Source: Fuerstiella sp.
GTDB lineage: Bacteria; Planctomycetota; Planctomycetia; Planctomycetales; Planctomycetaceae
Length of the DNA stretch: 64,000 nt
Direction of reading: 5' to 3'
Assembly: GCA_029245955.1 (NCBI GenBank)
Contig: JAQWOH010000019.1
Span: 1 to 64,000 of the forward strand
The notes under the pieces are model-generated. The model saw only the letters and a list, made by a program, of their open reading frames with translations, did not search any database and was not told the origin of the DNA. The translations under genes and the position numbers were made by a program. Shown here piece by piece: positions 26,184-35,662 of this stretch (the first letter of the stretch is position 1; each line of letters begins with the position of its first letter).

Positions 26184-26953
26184 TCACGGATATCAACATC
26201 AATCTGTCACAGTGGCCGTTCCGTCGCTTGCCGCTCGACGAAACTCCGGAACTGGTAGAGAAGCTGCACCGAAATGGAATTACGCAGGCATGGGCCGGCA
26301 GTTTTGACGGCGTCCTGCATCGCGATGTCGCCGGCGTAAACTCTCGACTGGCAAACGAATGCGGACTTCATGGCGAGGGAATTCTAATCCCGTCGGGTAG
26401 TGTCAATCCCATGCTGCCTGACTGGCAGGACGACGTGCGTCGCTGCCACGAACAGCACGGCATGCGGTCGATTCGCATTAATCCGAACTACCACGGTTAC
26501 AAACTGAATGACCCGATCTGCGACGAACTCTTCCAGCAGGTCGTCACCCACAAGCTGATTGTTCAACTGGTATTGAAGATGGAAGACGTGCGAACTCATT
26601 TCCCGCTGATGATGGTCCCGACCGTGGACATGACGCCGCTGTCAGATCTGATCCAGCGACATCCCGACGTACGCCTGATTCTGATGAACAATTACAACAC
26701 GTTACGGGGCGAGACACTATCGAAGGCAGCACAGGCAGAAAATGTCTATTTTGATATCTCACACGCCGAACAGGTCGGGGCGTTGGAGAAAATTACGAAG
26801 AGCGTGCCGTACGAAAAACTGCTCTTCGGTTCGCACGCTCCGTTCTTTTATCTTGAAGCAGCACTGTTGAAGTTCAAGGAATCAGAACTCGGTGAAACGA
26901 TCACACGAGCGATTCAGTTCAAAAATGCAGAACGACTGTTGAATGAACCGTAA
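26180..26953 (+). CDS. Amidohydrolase-like TIM-barrel protein, diverged metal site
   Basis: The product has 257 residues and starts at GTG 26180, overlapping the previous stop by 4 bases. It resembles the previous protein's superfamily but starts with MITDININLSQWPFRRLPLD, where the usual His-x-His is replaced by Asn-Ile-Asn. It retains YFDISHAEQ and KLLFGSHAPF, where GSDxP would be expected. The loss of the canonical metal ligands suggests a non-metal or altered enzyme, perhaps a partner subunit of the preceding protein. It is the last gene of the operon and converges on queC. Confidence 0.75.
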   Translation: MITDININLSQWPFRRLPLDETPELVEKLHRNGITQAWAGSFDGVLHRDVAGVNSRLANECGLHGEGILIPSGSVNPMLPDWQDDVRRCHEQHGMRSIRINPNYHGYKLNDPICDELFQQVVTHKLIVQLVLKMEDVRTHFPLMMVPTVDMTPLSDLIQRHPDVRLILMNNYNTLRGETLSKAAQAENVYFDISHAEQVGALEKITKSVPYEKLLFGSHAPFFYLEAALLKFKESELGETITRAIQFKNAERLLNEP

Positions 26954-26982
26954 TCGGCAGCACAGGGCAGCCTGGCGGATAT

Positions 26983-27684
26983 TCAGACGACATAAGCAAT
27001 CGGATCGGTCGTACCCGCATCGGCGAACCCTCTTAACCGCAGCAGGCACGAATCGCACTCGCCACAGCTGATACCGTCCGGTGACGGATCATAGCAACTG
27101 TGAGTCAGACCGTAGTCCACTCCCAGTTCCAGTCCGCACCGGATGATCTGCCCTTTGGTCCATGAAACAAGTGGCGTATGCACAGAGATTCGCTGCCCGT
27201 CGACACCTGCTTTGGTTGACAGATTTGCCATCGTTTCAAAGGCCGCCACGAATTCCGGTCGGCAGTCAGGGTAGCCGCTGTAGTCGATGGCGTTGACGCC
27301 AACGAACAGGTCATGTGCCCCGATCGATTCCGCCAGACCGAGCGCCACGGACAGAAAAATCGTGTTCCGCGCCGGCACGTACGTGACAGGGATTCCTGAG
27401 CTCATCTGGTCATCCGACCGGTTGTGAGGCACGGCAATGTCGTTGGTCAGGGCAGAGCCCTGAAAGATTGAGGCATCAACAGAAAATACGACCCGACTGG
27501 TCACACCATTCGCTGCACAAACCTTTGCCGCAGAATCGAGCTCGAATCGATGCCGCTGGCCGTAGTCGAAGGATATGGCATGCAACTCCCAGCCTTCACA
27601 ACGTGCGATCGCCAGCACCGTAGCAGAATCCAGTCCCCCGCTGACCAGCACGACGGCCTTCTTACGTGTTTCAATCGGTGACAT
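26983..27684 (-). CDS. queC: 7-cyano-7-deazaguanine synthase
   Basis: The product has 233 residues. It carries the ATP-pyrophosphatase loop VSGGLDS (14-20), [18 protein letters not shown], and [15 protein letters not shown]. The zinc site is near the C-terminus (C-Y-D...C-G-E-C-D-S-C). QueC converts 7-carboxy-7-deazaguanine to preQ0 in queuosine synthesis. The Met at 27684 is used because the family alignment begins there; an in-frame Met at 27720 adds 12 residues and cannot be excluded. No other queuosine genes are adjacent. Confidence 0.95.
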   Translation of the reverse strand: MSPIETRKKAVVLVSGGLDSATVLAIARCEGWELHAISFDYGQRHRFELDSAAKVCAANGVTSRVVFSVDASIFQGSALTNDIAVPHNRSDDQMSSGIPVTYVPARNTIFLSVALGLAESIGAHDLFVGVNAIDYSGYPDCRPEFVAAFETMANLSTKAGVDGQRISVHTPLVSWTKGQIIRCGLELGVDYGLTHSCYDPSPDGISCGECDSCLLRLRGFADAGTTDPIAYVV

Positions 27685-28033
27685 TATAAAATAACTCTGC
27701 AGAACAATCACGGTTGACAAGCGACAGGGTCAATTCCTGAGACGGGAGATACAGTCAGATCAGACACTGTTCATCTGAAAAAGACTCCCAAGCTGTCACC
27801 CAGTCCGAACAAATCGGTTTTCTGAGTGTCAGTGTGACGATACTATGCTGGTGATGCTGCGGCCCGCGGCAGCGTTTTCAAAGATTCGTCCGTTTTTGAG
27901 TCATACGCAAGACCAGGGCTTCCGGTCCATTTGCTCGCGGACTGCCAGCATGCTTTGTGAATGATCCAACGGCGTCCCGGCGTCAGAGCAAAACGGCCTG
28001 CCGGCGACTCCGCATTTAGAAGGTGATAACCCG
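27685..28033. other. Divergent intergenic region between queC and hflX
   Basis: I see no supported gene, repeat or strong hairpin in these 349 bases. It should contain the promoters of both genes. Confidence 0.45.
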
Positions 28034-29362
28034 TTGGGAGACCCCAAACGCGAAGAACTCAAAGTGGCCGACCAGCGCGCCGTGCTGGCGGGTGTGTTTG
28101 ATCCCGATCAATGCAACGACCGGAACGTGGCCCTGGACGAACTAAAAGGCCTGGTCAAAACTGCCGGCGTTACTGTTGTAGGCGAAATCGTTCAGTTTCG
28201 AGACACGCCTCATCCCGCTCATTGTCTGGGAACAGGCAAACTGGACGAATTGAGACTTCTGGTGGAAACGACTGACGCGGAAATGGTTGTCTTCGACAAC
28301 AATCTGACACCGTCTCAGGGTCGAGCCCTTGAACAGGCTGTGGAAAAACCGATCGTCGATCGCAGCGAAGTTATTCTGGACATCTTCGCCACTCACGCCC
28401 AGACGCACGAAGCTATGCTGCAGGTAGAGCTGGCGCAGCTGATGTACTTTCGCACGCGACTGAAACGCATGTGGACTCACCTGGAACGCATTACAGGCGG
28501 TATTGGCGCAGGCCGCGGACCGGGTGAAAAACAGCTGGAAACCGACCGCCGACTGATCGACAAACGCATCTCTGAACTCAAACGCAAACTCAAGAACGTA
28601 GAGCAGCGCCGTGAACGTACGGTATCGCACCGACAGGAACAACCCGCGGTTTCTCTGGTCGGTTATACGAACGCAGGCAAGAGTACACTGATGCGAGCTC
28701 TGACCGGGGCCGATGTGCTGGTCGAAGACAAGCTGTTCGCAACACTTGACACACGTACCCGCCGCTGGTCGGTTCCTGGCTACGGCGAAGTGCTGCTCAG
28801 TGACACGGTCGGTTTTGTGAGAAATCTTCCTCATCACCTCGTAGCGTCATTTCGTTCAACACTGGAAGAAGCTCGCCATGCAGACCTGCTGCTGCATGTG
28901 GTCGATGCCAGCAGCGCAGATGCGGAACGCCAGATTCATACATGCTATCAGGTCCTTGACGAGATCGGCGTGGACTGTACCAACGTCGTGCTGGTTCTGA
29001 ATAAAGTCGACATGGTGGATGATCGTTCCGTGATCGACGTACTTCGACGACATTATGACGACACGATCACGATCAGTGCATCCACTGGTCACGGACTGGA
29101 TCGATTATATCAGGTCGTTGCAGAACGCGTCGCTGGCGGGTTTGTGACAGTTGAAATCGAAACCAGTACGGGCAACGGTAAGCTGTTAGCCTGGCTGACT
29201 CAACATGCTTCCGAACTGGACCGCACCTATACTGACGATACGTCCACTCGCGTCAGCATCACGTGCCGGATGGCGCGTCATATTGCCGACGGAATTGACG
29301 ATCCGGATGTGATCGTACGTCATTCAGAAGAGGTTTCAGGAAACCACTCAGAAGTTGTTTAG
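28034..29362 (+). CDS. hflX: GTPase HflX
   Basis: The product has 442 residues starting at TTG 28034, preceded by AGGTGA 7 bases upstream. The HflX-specific N-terminal domain is present with the GGIGAGRGPGEKQLETDRR segment (155-173). The GTPase domain follows: G1 GYTNAGKS (210-217), G3 DTVG (257-260) and G4 NKVD. A C-terminal domain with SCRMARHIADGI ends the protein. HflX binds the large ribosomal subunit and splits or rescues stalled ribosomes. It is monocistronic here. Confidence 0.96.
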   Translation: MGDPKREELKVADQRAVLAGVFDPDQCNDRNVALDELKGLVKTAGVTVVGEIVQFRDTPHPAHCLGTGKLDELRLLVETTDAEMVVFDNNLTPSQGRALEQAVEKPIVDRSEVILDIFATHAQTHEAMLQVELAQLMYFRTRLKRMWTHLERITGGIGAGRGPGEKQLETDRRLIDKRISELKRKLKNVEQRRERTVSHRQEQPAVSLVGYTNAGKSTLMRALTGADVLVEDKLFATLDTRTRRWSVPGYGEVLLSDTVGFVRNLPHHLVASFRSTLEEARHADLLLHVVDASSADAERQIHTCYQVLDEIGVDCTNVVLVLNKVDMVDDRSVIDVLRRHYDDTITISASTGHGLDRLYQVVAERVAGGFVTVEIETSTGNGKLLAWLTQHASELDRTYTDDTSTRVSITCRMARHIADGIDDPDVIVRHSEEVSGNHSEVV

Positions 29363-29760
29363 GGTGCAACACAAGCCCGCGGGAATCCACCGTTCGTCAG
29401 ACGTGGCGGAAACTGAACACCCACCTGCCAGTTTTCTGATCAGGCCATAGCCGCGAAAAGCCTGAGAAAACGGCATACTCAGGCACCGCGGGATAATATC
29501 CTCCGTTCAGCGTCCCGCCGGTAACGTCAGCCGTTCTTAGCCCGTTCACCGAATCGGCAGACTTCGACTGAAAGGGATCTTCCTCAGCTGCAGAAAATTG
29601 TGCAGCAGCTGAGCAATCTGCGGCGGATCCCGCCGATGTCGACAAAGTCCCGGCGATCATTCTGACGATCTCAGAAATGGCAGAAGGAACCATCCCTGCA
29701 TCCTCCTTTGAGCTCTCAGCTGCCGAGCCACGGACGATGTGTCGCAGAAAGGAAGTCGTC
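29363..29760. other. Intergenic region between hflX and the Cys-rich lipoprotein gene
   Basis: No gene is supported in these 398 bases. A minus-strand ORF (29397-29789) crosses into the lipoprotein gene and has a low-complexity Ser/Ala composition. The in-frame extension of the lipoprotein upstream of 29761 is not supported by a ribosome binding site. Confidence 0.4.
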
Positions 29761-30855
29761 ATGCGACTTGATCGATACACCCTCTTCACGGGTATCGCTG
29801 TTTTGGCAATGACCGGCTGCTCGACCGGGCGCTATGCATCCGCCCCGGTGTCTCAGAACAGCCACGTCGCTGCGCCGACCAACAACTACAACGTAGATCC
29901 GGCCCCAGCCCCGCAACCGGAATCGGCGCTGCCGGCTCCGACAGCCAGCGAGGTTTCGCACGTTAAGAGTGTCGGCCTGATAAGTATACTGTCGCAGACT
30001 TACCAGGGACCGTGTGGTGAAGAAACGTGCGCACCACGTGACACCTGCGAAACACTCTCGCCGTGCGCGGCCCCCGAACAACCGTGCTGTCCATTAGAGG
30101 CCGAATGTGCGGAACATGGCGGCAAGTGTGCCCCGTGCTGGAAGAAGATGTTTGATCGTTGGCACTGGCCCAGGAAACAGAGCCTGTGCACACCAGAACC
30201 ACTTTGCTGTGCTCAGAAACGACAAAGTTGTGTTACAGAATCACCGTGCGTCGCGAATACAACGTGTGCCGTGCCGGAACGATGTCAGCCAGTTGTCACA
30301 CAGGACTGTTGCGGTGCGGCGGGCTGCAGTGACAACATACAACACAAGGGAATCATGTCCAGCCTCTGTGATCGGCTGTTTCGCAAGCACCAGACCGGTT
30401 GTTCATCACAGCCATCGTGTAGCGACGACTGCACCGTGGAATGCGGCGACATTTGTAACAACACATGTTCACCACTAACTCCTCAGAGCCGGAACGCTCC
30501 CTGTCGCCCTTCCCATGGCGGATCACCGCTGGCACCTTGCCTGGAAGATCCATTCGTGCGTCACGAAAATGCAGCGACTGCTGACCGATCAGCAGATCCG
30601 CCAGCTGAAATCACTGCACCGGTTGTTCCTCCGCTACCGGCCCTGAACGGCAATACGCCCCGTGCACCAGGAACGGCACCGGCCGTCCAACCGCCGGGCA
30701 GCACATTAGACCCGTCACCACTGAATCCGGCGCCGCAAAACAGTATTGGACCACAGACGTATGTCGAACCACAAATCTGGCCACGATTGAAGGTCGCCCC
30801 CATCGTCCGACATTCCCGGCAGGCAGCTACGTATCCTGCAAACTGGAGTCGGTAA
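29761..30855 (+). CDS. Cysteine-rich lipoprotein, hypothetical
   Basis: The product has 364 residues; AAGGAA lies about 8 bases before the ATG at 29761. The signal peptide ends in a lipobox (A-M-T-G-C) with C20 as the lipidated residue. Residues about 60-270 contain 28 cysteines, often as CC, CxxC or Cys-Gly pairs. Two related blocks each contain Cys then a short basic helix (KMFDRWHWPRKQ, LCDRLFRKHQ). The last 100 residues are Pro/Ala/Asn-rich. I recognise no family. So many cysteines outside the cytoplasm imply disulfide cross-linking or metal binding, for example in a cell-surface layer. The assignment as a lipoprotein is firm; the role is unknown. Confidence 0.78.
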   Translation: MRLDRYTLFTGIAVLAMTGCSTGRYASAPVSQNSHVAAPTNNYNVDPAPAPQPESALPAPTASEVSHVKSVGLISILSQTYQGPCGEETCAPRDTCETLSPCAAPEQPCCPLEAECAEHGGKCAPCWKKMFDRWHWPRKQSLCTPEPLCCAQKRQSCVTESPCVANTTCAVPERCQPVVTQDCCGAAGCSDNIQHKGIMSSLCDRLFRKHQTGCSSQPSCSDDCTVECGDICNNTCSPLTPQSRNAPCRPSHGGSPLAPCLEDPFVRHENAATADRSADPPAEITAPVVPPLPALNGNTPRAPGTAPAVQPPGSTLDPSPLNPAPQNSIGPQTYVEPQIWPRLKVAPIVRHSRQAATYPANWSR

Positions 30856-31461
30856 TAGAATCGACGACTGTGCCGCAAAACCTATGGGACGGGGTTTGGT
30901 TCAAGAAACCGGGAAAATCGGACATATCTTCCCTGCCTCAGACCGGGCCAGGCAAACGTCTGTTGTCAAAACACGGGAACCGTCACCATGCACCAGTGGC
31001 CCCGGGCGGACCGCTCATAATACTACTCCTCGCATCGCCGATAGAACTCTGTGCGATATGCCGAACCTGTAATACGGTCGGAGGTACGGTGTCGAGCGTC
31101 AATGTGATACCCGACACGATTGTAGACACCCGCACGCTCCGCCTGTGTCTAAATTCGCTGATTCACCCGTGGGCTTCGAGGCTTGACCAGATGGCGACGG
31201 CGTGCGAACTATAGGGCAATTAGGAGACATACGTTACAAATCTGGACGTGCTGGCCGATCGCTCTTACGAAAGATGGCTTGGCAAGATGCGGCTAAGGCA
31301 GCCTTTACGCCGTTTGGCTGATTATCTTAGAATTCGGTAGTTAGTCAGTTTCCGAATCGTCGGGAAGCGGGCGACAGACTGTGAGCGAAGTCGTTTCATC
31401 GCCAATCTGTGAGTTTCCGGCAGCAATTTTCTTGCCGCAACCGAAATCAATTCAAACGACA
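30856..31461. other. Long intergenic region without a supported gene
   Basis: These 606 bases carry only short ORFs with no family resemblance and no good ribosome binding site (for example 30870-31214). No tRNA-like cloverleaf or strong inverted repeat was seen. Part may be promoter and leader for the gene at 31462. Confidence 0.45.
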
Positions 31462-33216
31462 ATGAAAAAGCAACTACTCGCCATTACGGGCGCCTGTGTG
31501 TTGATACTGACAGGTGCGGCAGGAGCCTTAGCGCAGGAGCCGCACCATCCTCAACTCTCGATCGGGCATCAGGGTGTTACTCGACTTAAGTCAGATCTGA
31601 AAACATTGCTGAGCCTGACATCTGAAAAGGATCAGGAGCAGCTGCAGAACCTGGTGGATTTCGTTGACCTGATGGCCTATGGACTGGACTCGGAAAAGCC
31701 GATCAGTGTTGATTTATTGACGGGGATGACGCCGCTGCACTATGTGATTTCTGCAGCATATAAGAATGATCCAGCCCTGGCGGCCCCCGGGCTTCCACCA
31801 TACGCAGATTTGCTGGACAACCTGAATTCCAACTTCGTTCTTCAGGAAGTCGGGAATGACTGGCGCGAACTACTGCCGCCGGATCAGGGATGGTTACGTC
31901 TGATGCCGGACATCAAGACTGCCACCATGATTCTGACAACGAAAAGTAACCATGCGTTGTTGAAGCAGATCGTTCAGAAGATACAGAACCCCCTGTCGGC
32001 CATTAGTGAATTGCTGGAAAACGACTGCGGCACCGGAATACAGCTGATCAACACAGCGCATACCATCGAAGATCAGGCGAAACGTGCGGCATCGTTTGGT
32101 GAGCTGACCGCCATCCGGATGGATACACTTCAGAAGCGGCCTGCAGAATCAGTCACTGAATTTAACCTGCGGAAGGGGGCGATCTCTCATCAGCTCATGG
32201 AACTTGAACGATTAATGGTCGAGGGCAACGATCTTCGCGCCCGCGCATTTCTGAACTCAGCCGACAAGTCTGCTCGCATTCTGTTTACCGGTGACGGTAT
32301 CCCGGAGACCAGTCTGGCTCAGAGCATTGCACTGTTTAATAAGCATGAGGATGCGTTTGCGTCAGTCTCCAGGGACGAAAACTCAATTTTTTCACTGCGT
32401 GTGAATCACCCCATTGATCAACTTCGCCAGACCAACGCCTATGATTTCATTAAACTGTTAAACGGCGACGTGGAAGCACGCATTGTTGCCTCACAAAGAC
32501 TTTCTGATGATCAGAAAACGGCTGTGCGCGATTTGTACAGTGGTGTCATGACGGTCGTAAAAGACAGTATCGAATCAGGCAACGTCAACGGGTTTGTCGA
32601 GACGTGGCTGAATGCCGACGAAAAGTTCGCCTCCATCGGAGCCATCACAGCCACGGATGCCACTCGACTTGACGACACACTGGCCCTGATCGCCAGGACG
32701 GGCAATGGCAACATAGTCGAGACCGCTATTGAAAAGGTGGGGGACGTCACAATCCATCGCATTCAGTTGGGCAAAGGTTTCCTTAAGTTGCTGGACCGTT
32801 TTTTTGGCGAAGAGATGCCGGTTTTCATCGGAACTTCCAGCGACACCGTCTGGTTTGGAACCGGACCGGATTCTCTGGAAATGCTGAAGCTGGCGGTCAA
32901 TGAACTGCAGGAGCCTGCTGATTCAGAGGTGATTCTGAAAGTGGAGGCCAGACTTCTGCCATGGGCAAAACATGCCCAAAAAGTGGTCGATGCAACACCG
33001 GAACCAACAACTGCAGACGACAAGCGAGTTCGACGTGATCGACAACGTGATCTGGCCCGAGCAATCGAGGCGCTGGCCACAGACAATCAGGACGATGTGA
33101 AATTCGACGTGACGGTTGATGAAGGCACTGTCTCCGGTGAGGTCTTTGTGAACACGGGCCTGCTGCGGTTTGTCGGAAAACAGCTATCTGCGTTTTCCAA
33201 AGAAAACTTTGATTAG
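31462..33216 (+). CDS. Large exported hypothetical protein
   Basis: The product has 584 residues with a clear signal peptide (MKKQLLAITGACVLILTGAA then GALAQ). The mature protein is largely alpha-helical and polar, without membrane helices or cysteine patterns. It contains segments such as VDLLTGMTPLHYVISAAYKN and MPVFIGTSSDTVWFGTGPDS. I recognise no family; it looks like a planctomycete-specific exported protein. The ATG at 31462 is taken because it starts the signal peptide, over an in-frame GTG at 31381. The ScpB gene follows closely downstream. Confidence 0.8.
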   Translation: MKKQLLAITGACVLILTGAAGALAQEPHHPQLSIGHQGVTRLKSDLKTLLSLTSEKDQEQLQNLVDFVDLMAYGLDSEKPISVDLLTGMTPLHYVISAAYKNDPALAAPGLPPYADLLDNLNSNFVLQEVGNDWRELLPPDQGWLRLMPDIKTATMILTTKSNHALLKQIVQKIQNPLSAISELLENDCGTGIQLINTAHTIEDQAKRAASFGELTAIRMDTLQKRPAESVTEFNLRKGAISHQLMELERLMVEGNDLRARAFLNSADKSARILFTGDGIPETSLAQSIALFNKHEDAFASVSRDENSIFSLRVNHPIDQLRQTNAYDFIKLLNGDVEARIVASQRLSDDQKTAVRDLYSGVMTVVKDSIESGNVNGFVETWLNADEKFASIGAITATDATRLDDTLALIARTGNGNIVETAIEKVGDVTIHRIQLGKGFLKLLDRFFGEEMPVFIGTSSDTVWFGTGPDSLEMLKLAVNELQEPADSEVILKVEARLLPWAKHAQKVVDATPEPTTADDKRVRRDRQRDLARAIEALATDNQDDVKFDVTVDEGTVSGEVFVNTGLLRFVGKQLSAFSKENFD

Positions 33217-33277
33217 CAGCAGGGACAAATTAGGCGAAATAAGGCCCGGCCTGTACTCCACGTGCAGAGACGTACCA

Positions 33278-34072
33278 ATGGATGAAGAATCCGAAGAGTC
33301 AAGAAACGACGATAACGATGCGCCCGTTGATGACATCGAACTGGCCTATCGGGAAGCTCTGAAATCGATCGACGAAGCCGAGTATCAGGTTGGGTCCGCT
33401 CTTCGCGAACTTTCCGATGATACTGACGAAGAGTCAGACGTCGATGAAGAAGCTGCGTTCACGTCCATCGGTCGGCAACTGGCAGACGACTTGACGGATG
33501 AAGAATCCGCCCTGTCAACGGTCCCGTTGAATGACAGAGAATTGTCACCAGTCTCGCCGCGTGCAGTCGTCGAAGCCGCCTTGTTTGTCGGTGGGGATGT
33601 TTCACTGACAGCACGACGACTGGCTTCACTGATCGGCAACGACACCGATGCCAGACTGTCTGTCCACATCATCGACCAGTTGAACGAAGCATATTCGGCT
33701 GAAAACAGACCTTACGAAATTCGGCTGCATGAAGGTGGGTTTCGTCTGGAACTGAAAGAGCAGTTTGCCAACGTCCAGCTGAAAGTCTTTGGCCTTGGCC
33801 CCAGAGAAGTCCGTCTTTCCCCTGAAACTCTCGAAGTACTGGCGTTCATCGCTTACAACCAGCCGGTCGAAAAGAAAGAACTAGCCGAACTCAGCCAGCG
33901 CAATGCCCAGACGGTGCTCAGGCAGTTGCTTCGCCTGCGACTTGTGGAACTGGAACGCACGGGCACTCGTCGGTCAGAAGTGGCGTATCGCACCGGCCAG
34001 CGATTCCTTGACCTGTTCGGTCTCAATGATCTCGCAGACCTGCCGCAAGCCGACGTATTCAGTTTCAAATAA
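33278..34072 (+). CDS. scpB: Segregation and condensation protein ScpB
   Basis: The product has 264 residues. The ScpB core starts at PRAVVEAALFVGGDVSLTAR and includes YEIRLHEGGFRLELKEQF, LSPETLEVLAFIAYNQPVEK, and YRTGQRFLDLFGLNDL. These form the two winged helices that bind ScpA in the SMC complex. About 90 residues of acidic, Glu/Asp-rich sequence precede the core, an extension not seen in short ScpB proteins. The ATG at 33278 lies after the upstream stop and is preferred over one at 33170, which overlaps that gene. No scpA or smc is adjacent. Confidence 0.93.
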   Translation: MDEESEESRNDDNDAPVDDIELAYREALKSIDEAEYQVGSALRELSDDTDEESDVDEEAAFTSIGRQLADDLTDEESALSTVPLNDRELSPVSPRAVVEAALFVGGDVSLTARRLASLIGNDTDARLSVHIIDQLNEAYSAENRPYEIRLHEGGFRLELKEQFANVQLKVFGLGPREVRLSPETLEVLAFIAYNQPVEKKELAELSQRNAQTVLRQLLRLRLVELERTGTRRSEVAYRTGQRFLDLFGLNDLADLPQADVFSFK

Positions 34073-34245
34073 CATTAGCGCAGCGTGGCACCAACTAAGA
34101 TAAAACGAACACCAGTGAGTTATTCTGACTGCCATTCAAGAGTGCCGTGCAGCCCTCTTGGGTCGCTAAAACGACATACACGGCGCGTTGCTGATTTTCA
34201 GGATTCTTCTGCGCTGCAGGCTGAAAGCGGCACTCCACAAGACGG

Positions 34246-35457
34246 ATGACACGACTGGTGACGGACGAAATCAGATTACTGAACGAAATGAAGCTGATTC
34301 CCGCTCTGTTTGATGAACTGCGGGCATTATCCGGCAGCGAACTGGCCATTCAGCAAAAACTTCGGACCAGGTACGATGCCGCGCTGGTCCGGGCAGCAAT
34401 GGCCGTTCAGACGGCAAGAACGAAAGCAGAAGGCAAACTTCCTGAGGCCTGCAGGCTGTGGCTGACGCGGGTGGGACTGGAACAGTCAACGGCATGGGAA
34501 GTCGCACAACATAAGACTCAACGTTTCCCTGACAGCCAGCACGTTTTTGACCTGTGTTCCGGGATTGGCGTGGACACCGCCACGTTGCTGTCGCGAGGAA
34601 GTGTTACGTCGGTCGACGTCGATCCCGCGATGTTGCTTCGATGCCAGTGGAACATTGAAACGTGGATTGCAGGCAATGCTGTTCGTGCAGGCGGAGAGTG
34701 GCAGCAGAAGGCTACCGATGTCCTGGGCCTGAATCTGTCGGAAAAACTTGTTCATCTGGACCCGGATCGTCGGAAGGATCGTGACCGGCCTGCCAAGCGT
34801 CTGGAACACTACCATCCCGACCTGCAGTGGATGCAGCAACTCGTCCAGACGGCCGCCGGCGGCGCCTTAAAACTTGGCCCGGCCAGCAATTTCATGCAGA
34901 AGTTTCCACAGAGCGAAATTGAACTGATCAGCCAGCACGGTGAGTGTCGTGAAGCAACCGTATGGTTTGGCAGTCTCGCGGGGAAGAAGTCGTTCCGAGC
35001 AACAGTGTTGCCTTCCGGCGAATCACTTTCCGCCGACCCGCTGGACGCGTGGTGTCCGACAACGGATACATTTTCCGACTACATTCTGGATCCCGACCCG
35101 GCCGTCGTACGATCCGGTCTGCTCGACACGGTCGGTGAGATACATAACTTGCAAAGAATAGATAAAAAGGATGAGTATTTCACAGGCGCAAGAATCCCCG
35201 ACACGAAGTTTGTGCACGGTTTCGCCATTGAAGCTGTGCTTGGTAACAATCCGACCGAATTAAAGCGTTATCTGCGGGCGAACCCGGGGCGTGACTATGA
35301 GATCAAGTGTCGTCACCTGAGTGTTAACGCCGACACATTACGAAAACAGCTTCCTCGCGGAGAGGGGCCGATCAAGGTGTTGTTCTATGTTCGCCGAGCC
35401 GGCAAGGCCACGGTGGTCGTCGCCAGAAGAACAAGAAATGGAAAAATTACTGAGTAA
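34246..35457 (+). CDS. Class I SAM-dependent methyltransferase with THUMP-like C-terminus
   Basis: The product has 403 residues. The SAM-binding Rossmann domain is seen at VFDLCSGIGVDTATLLSRGS and SVDVDPAMLLRCQWNIE; HLDPDRRKD occupies the catalytic-motif position. The C-terminal 100 residues correspond to the THUMP-like domain found in this uncharacterised family ([20 protein letters not shown]). RNA is the probable substrate because of that domain, but no activity is established that I know of. It appears monocistronic. Confidence 0.85.
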   Translation: MTRLVTDEIRLLNEMKLIPALFDELRALSGSELAIQQKLRTRYDAALVRAAMAVQTARTKAEGKLPEACRLWLTRVGLEQSTAWEVAQHKTQRFPDSQHVFDLCSGIGVDTATLLSRGSVTSVDVDPAMLLRCQWNIETWIAGNAVRAGGEWQQKATDVLGLNLSEKLVHLDPDRRKDRDRPAKRLEHYHPDLQWMQQLVQTAAGGALKLGPASNFMQKFPQSEIELISQHGECREATVWFGSLAGKKSFRATVLPSGESLSADPLDAWCPTTDTFSDYILDPDPAVVRSGLLDTVGEIHNLQRIDKKDEYFTGARIPDTKFVHGFAIEAVLGNNPTELKRYLRANPGRDYEIKCRHLSVNADTLRKQLPRGEGPIKVLFYVRRAGKATVVVARRTRNGKITE

Positions 35458-35662
35458 ACTCCGTCGACGAGTCGGATTCTGAGAACTAACGTACTCATGA
35501 CGGATACTACAAAACAGCTGCGAACACATTGATGGTCGTTCGCAAAGCTTACGGAAAAGTGTCGAAGCAGATTTTGCATTTCAGTCTGGCGGGGACTGTT
35601 GTGAATCGAAATCATGTGACGATATCGACCGGAACACCTGTTCTGCTGACATGGAGAAAGCA

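Noticed and set aside
29397-29789. 130-residue minus-strand ORF before the Cys-rich lipoprotein
   Set aside because: Low-complexity Ser/Ala content, overlaps the lipoprotein start, and no recognised family.
31224-31340. Short open stretch after an AGGAG at about 31220, reading like a basic helix
   Set aside because: No start codon at proper spacing from the AGGAG, only about 30-35 residues, and no recognised family.
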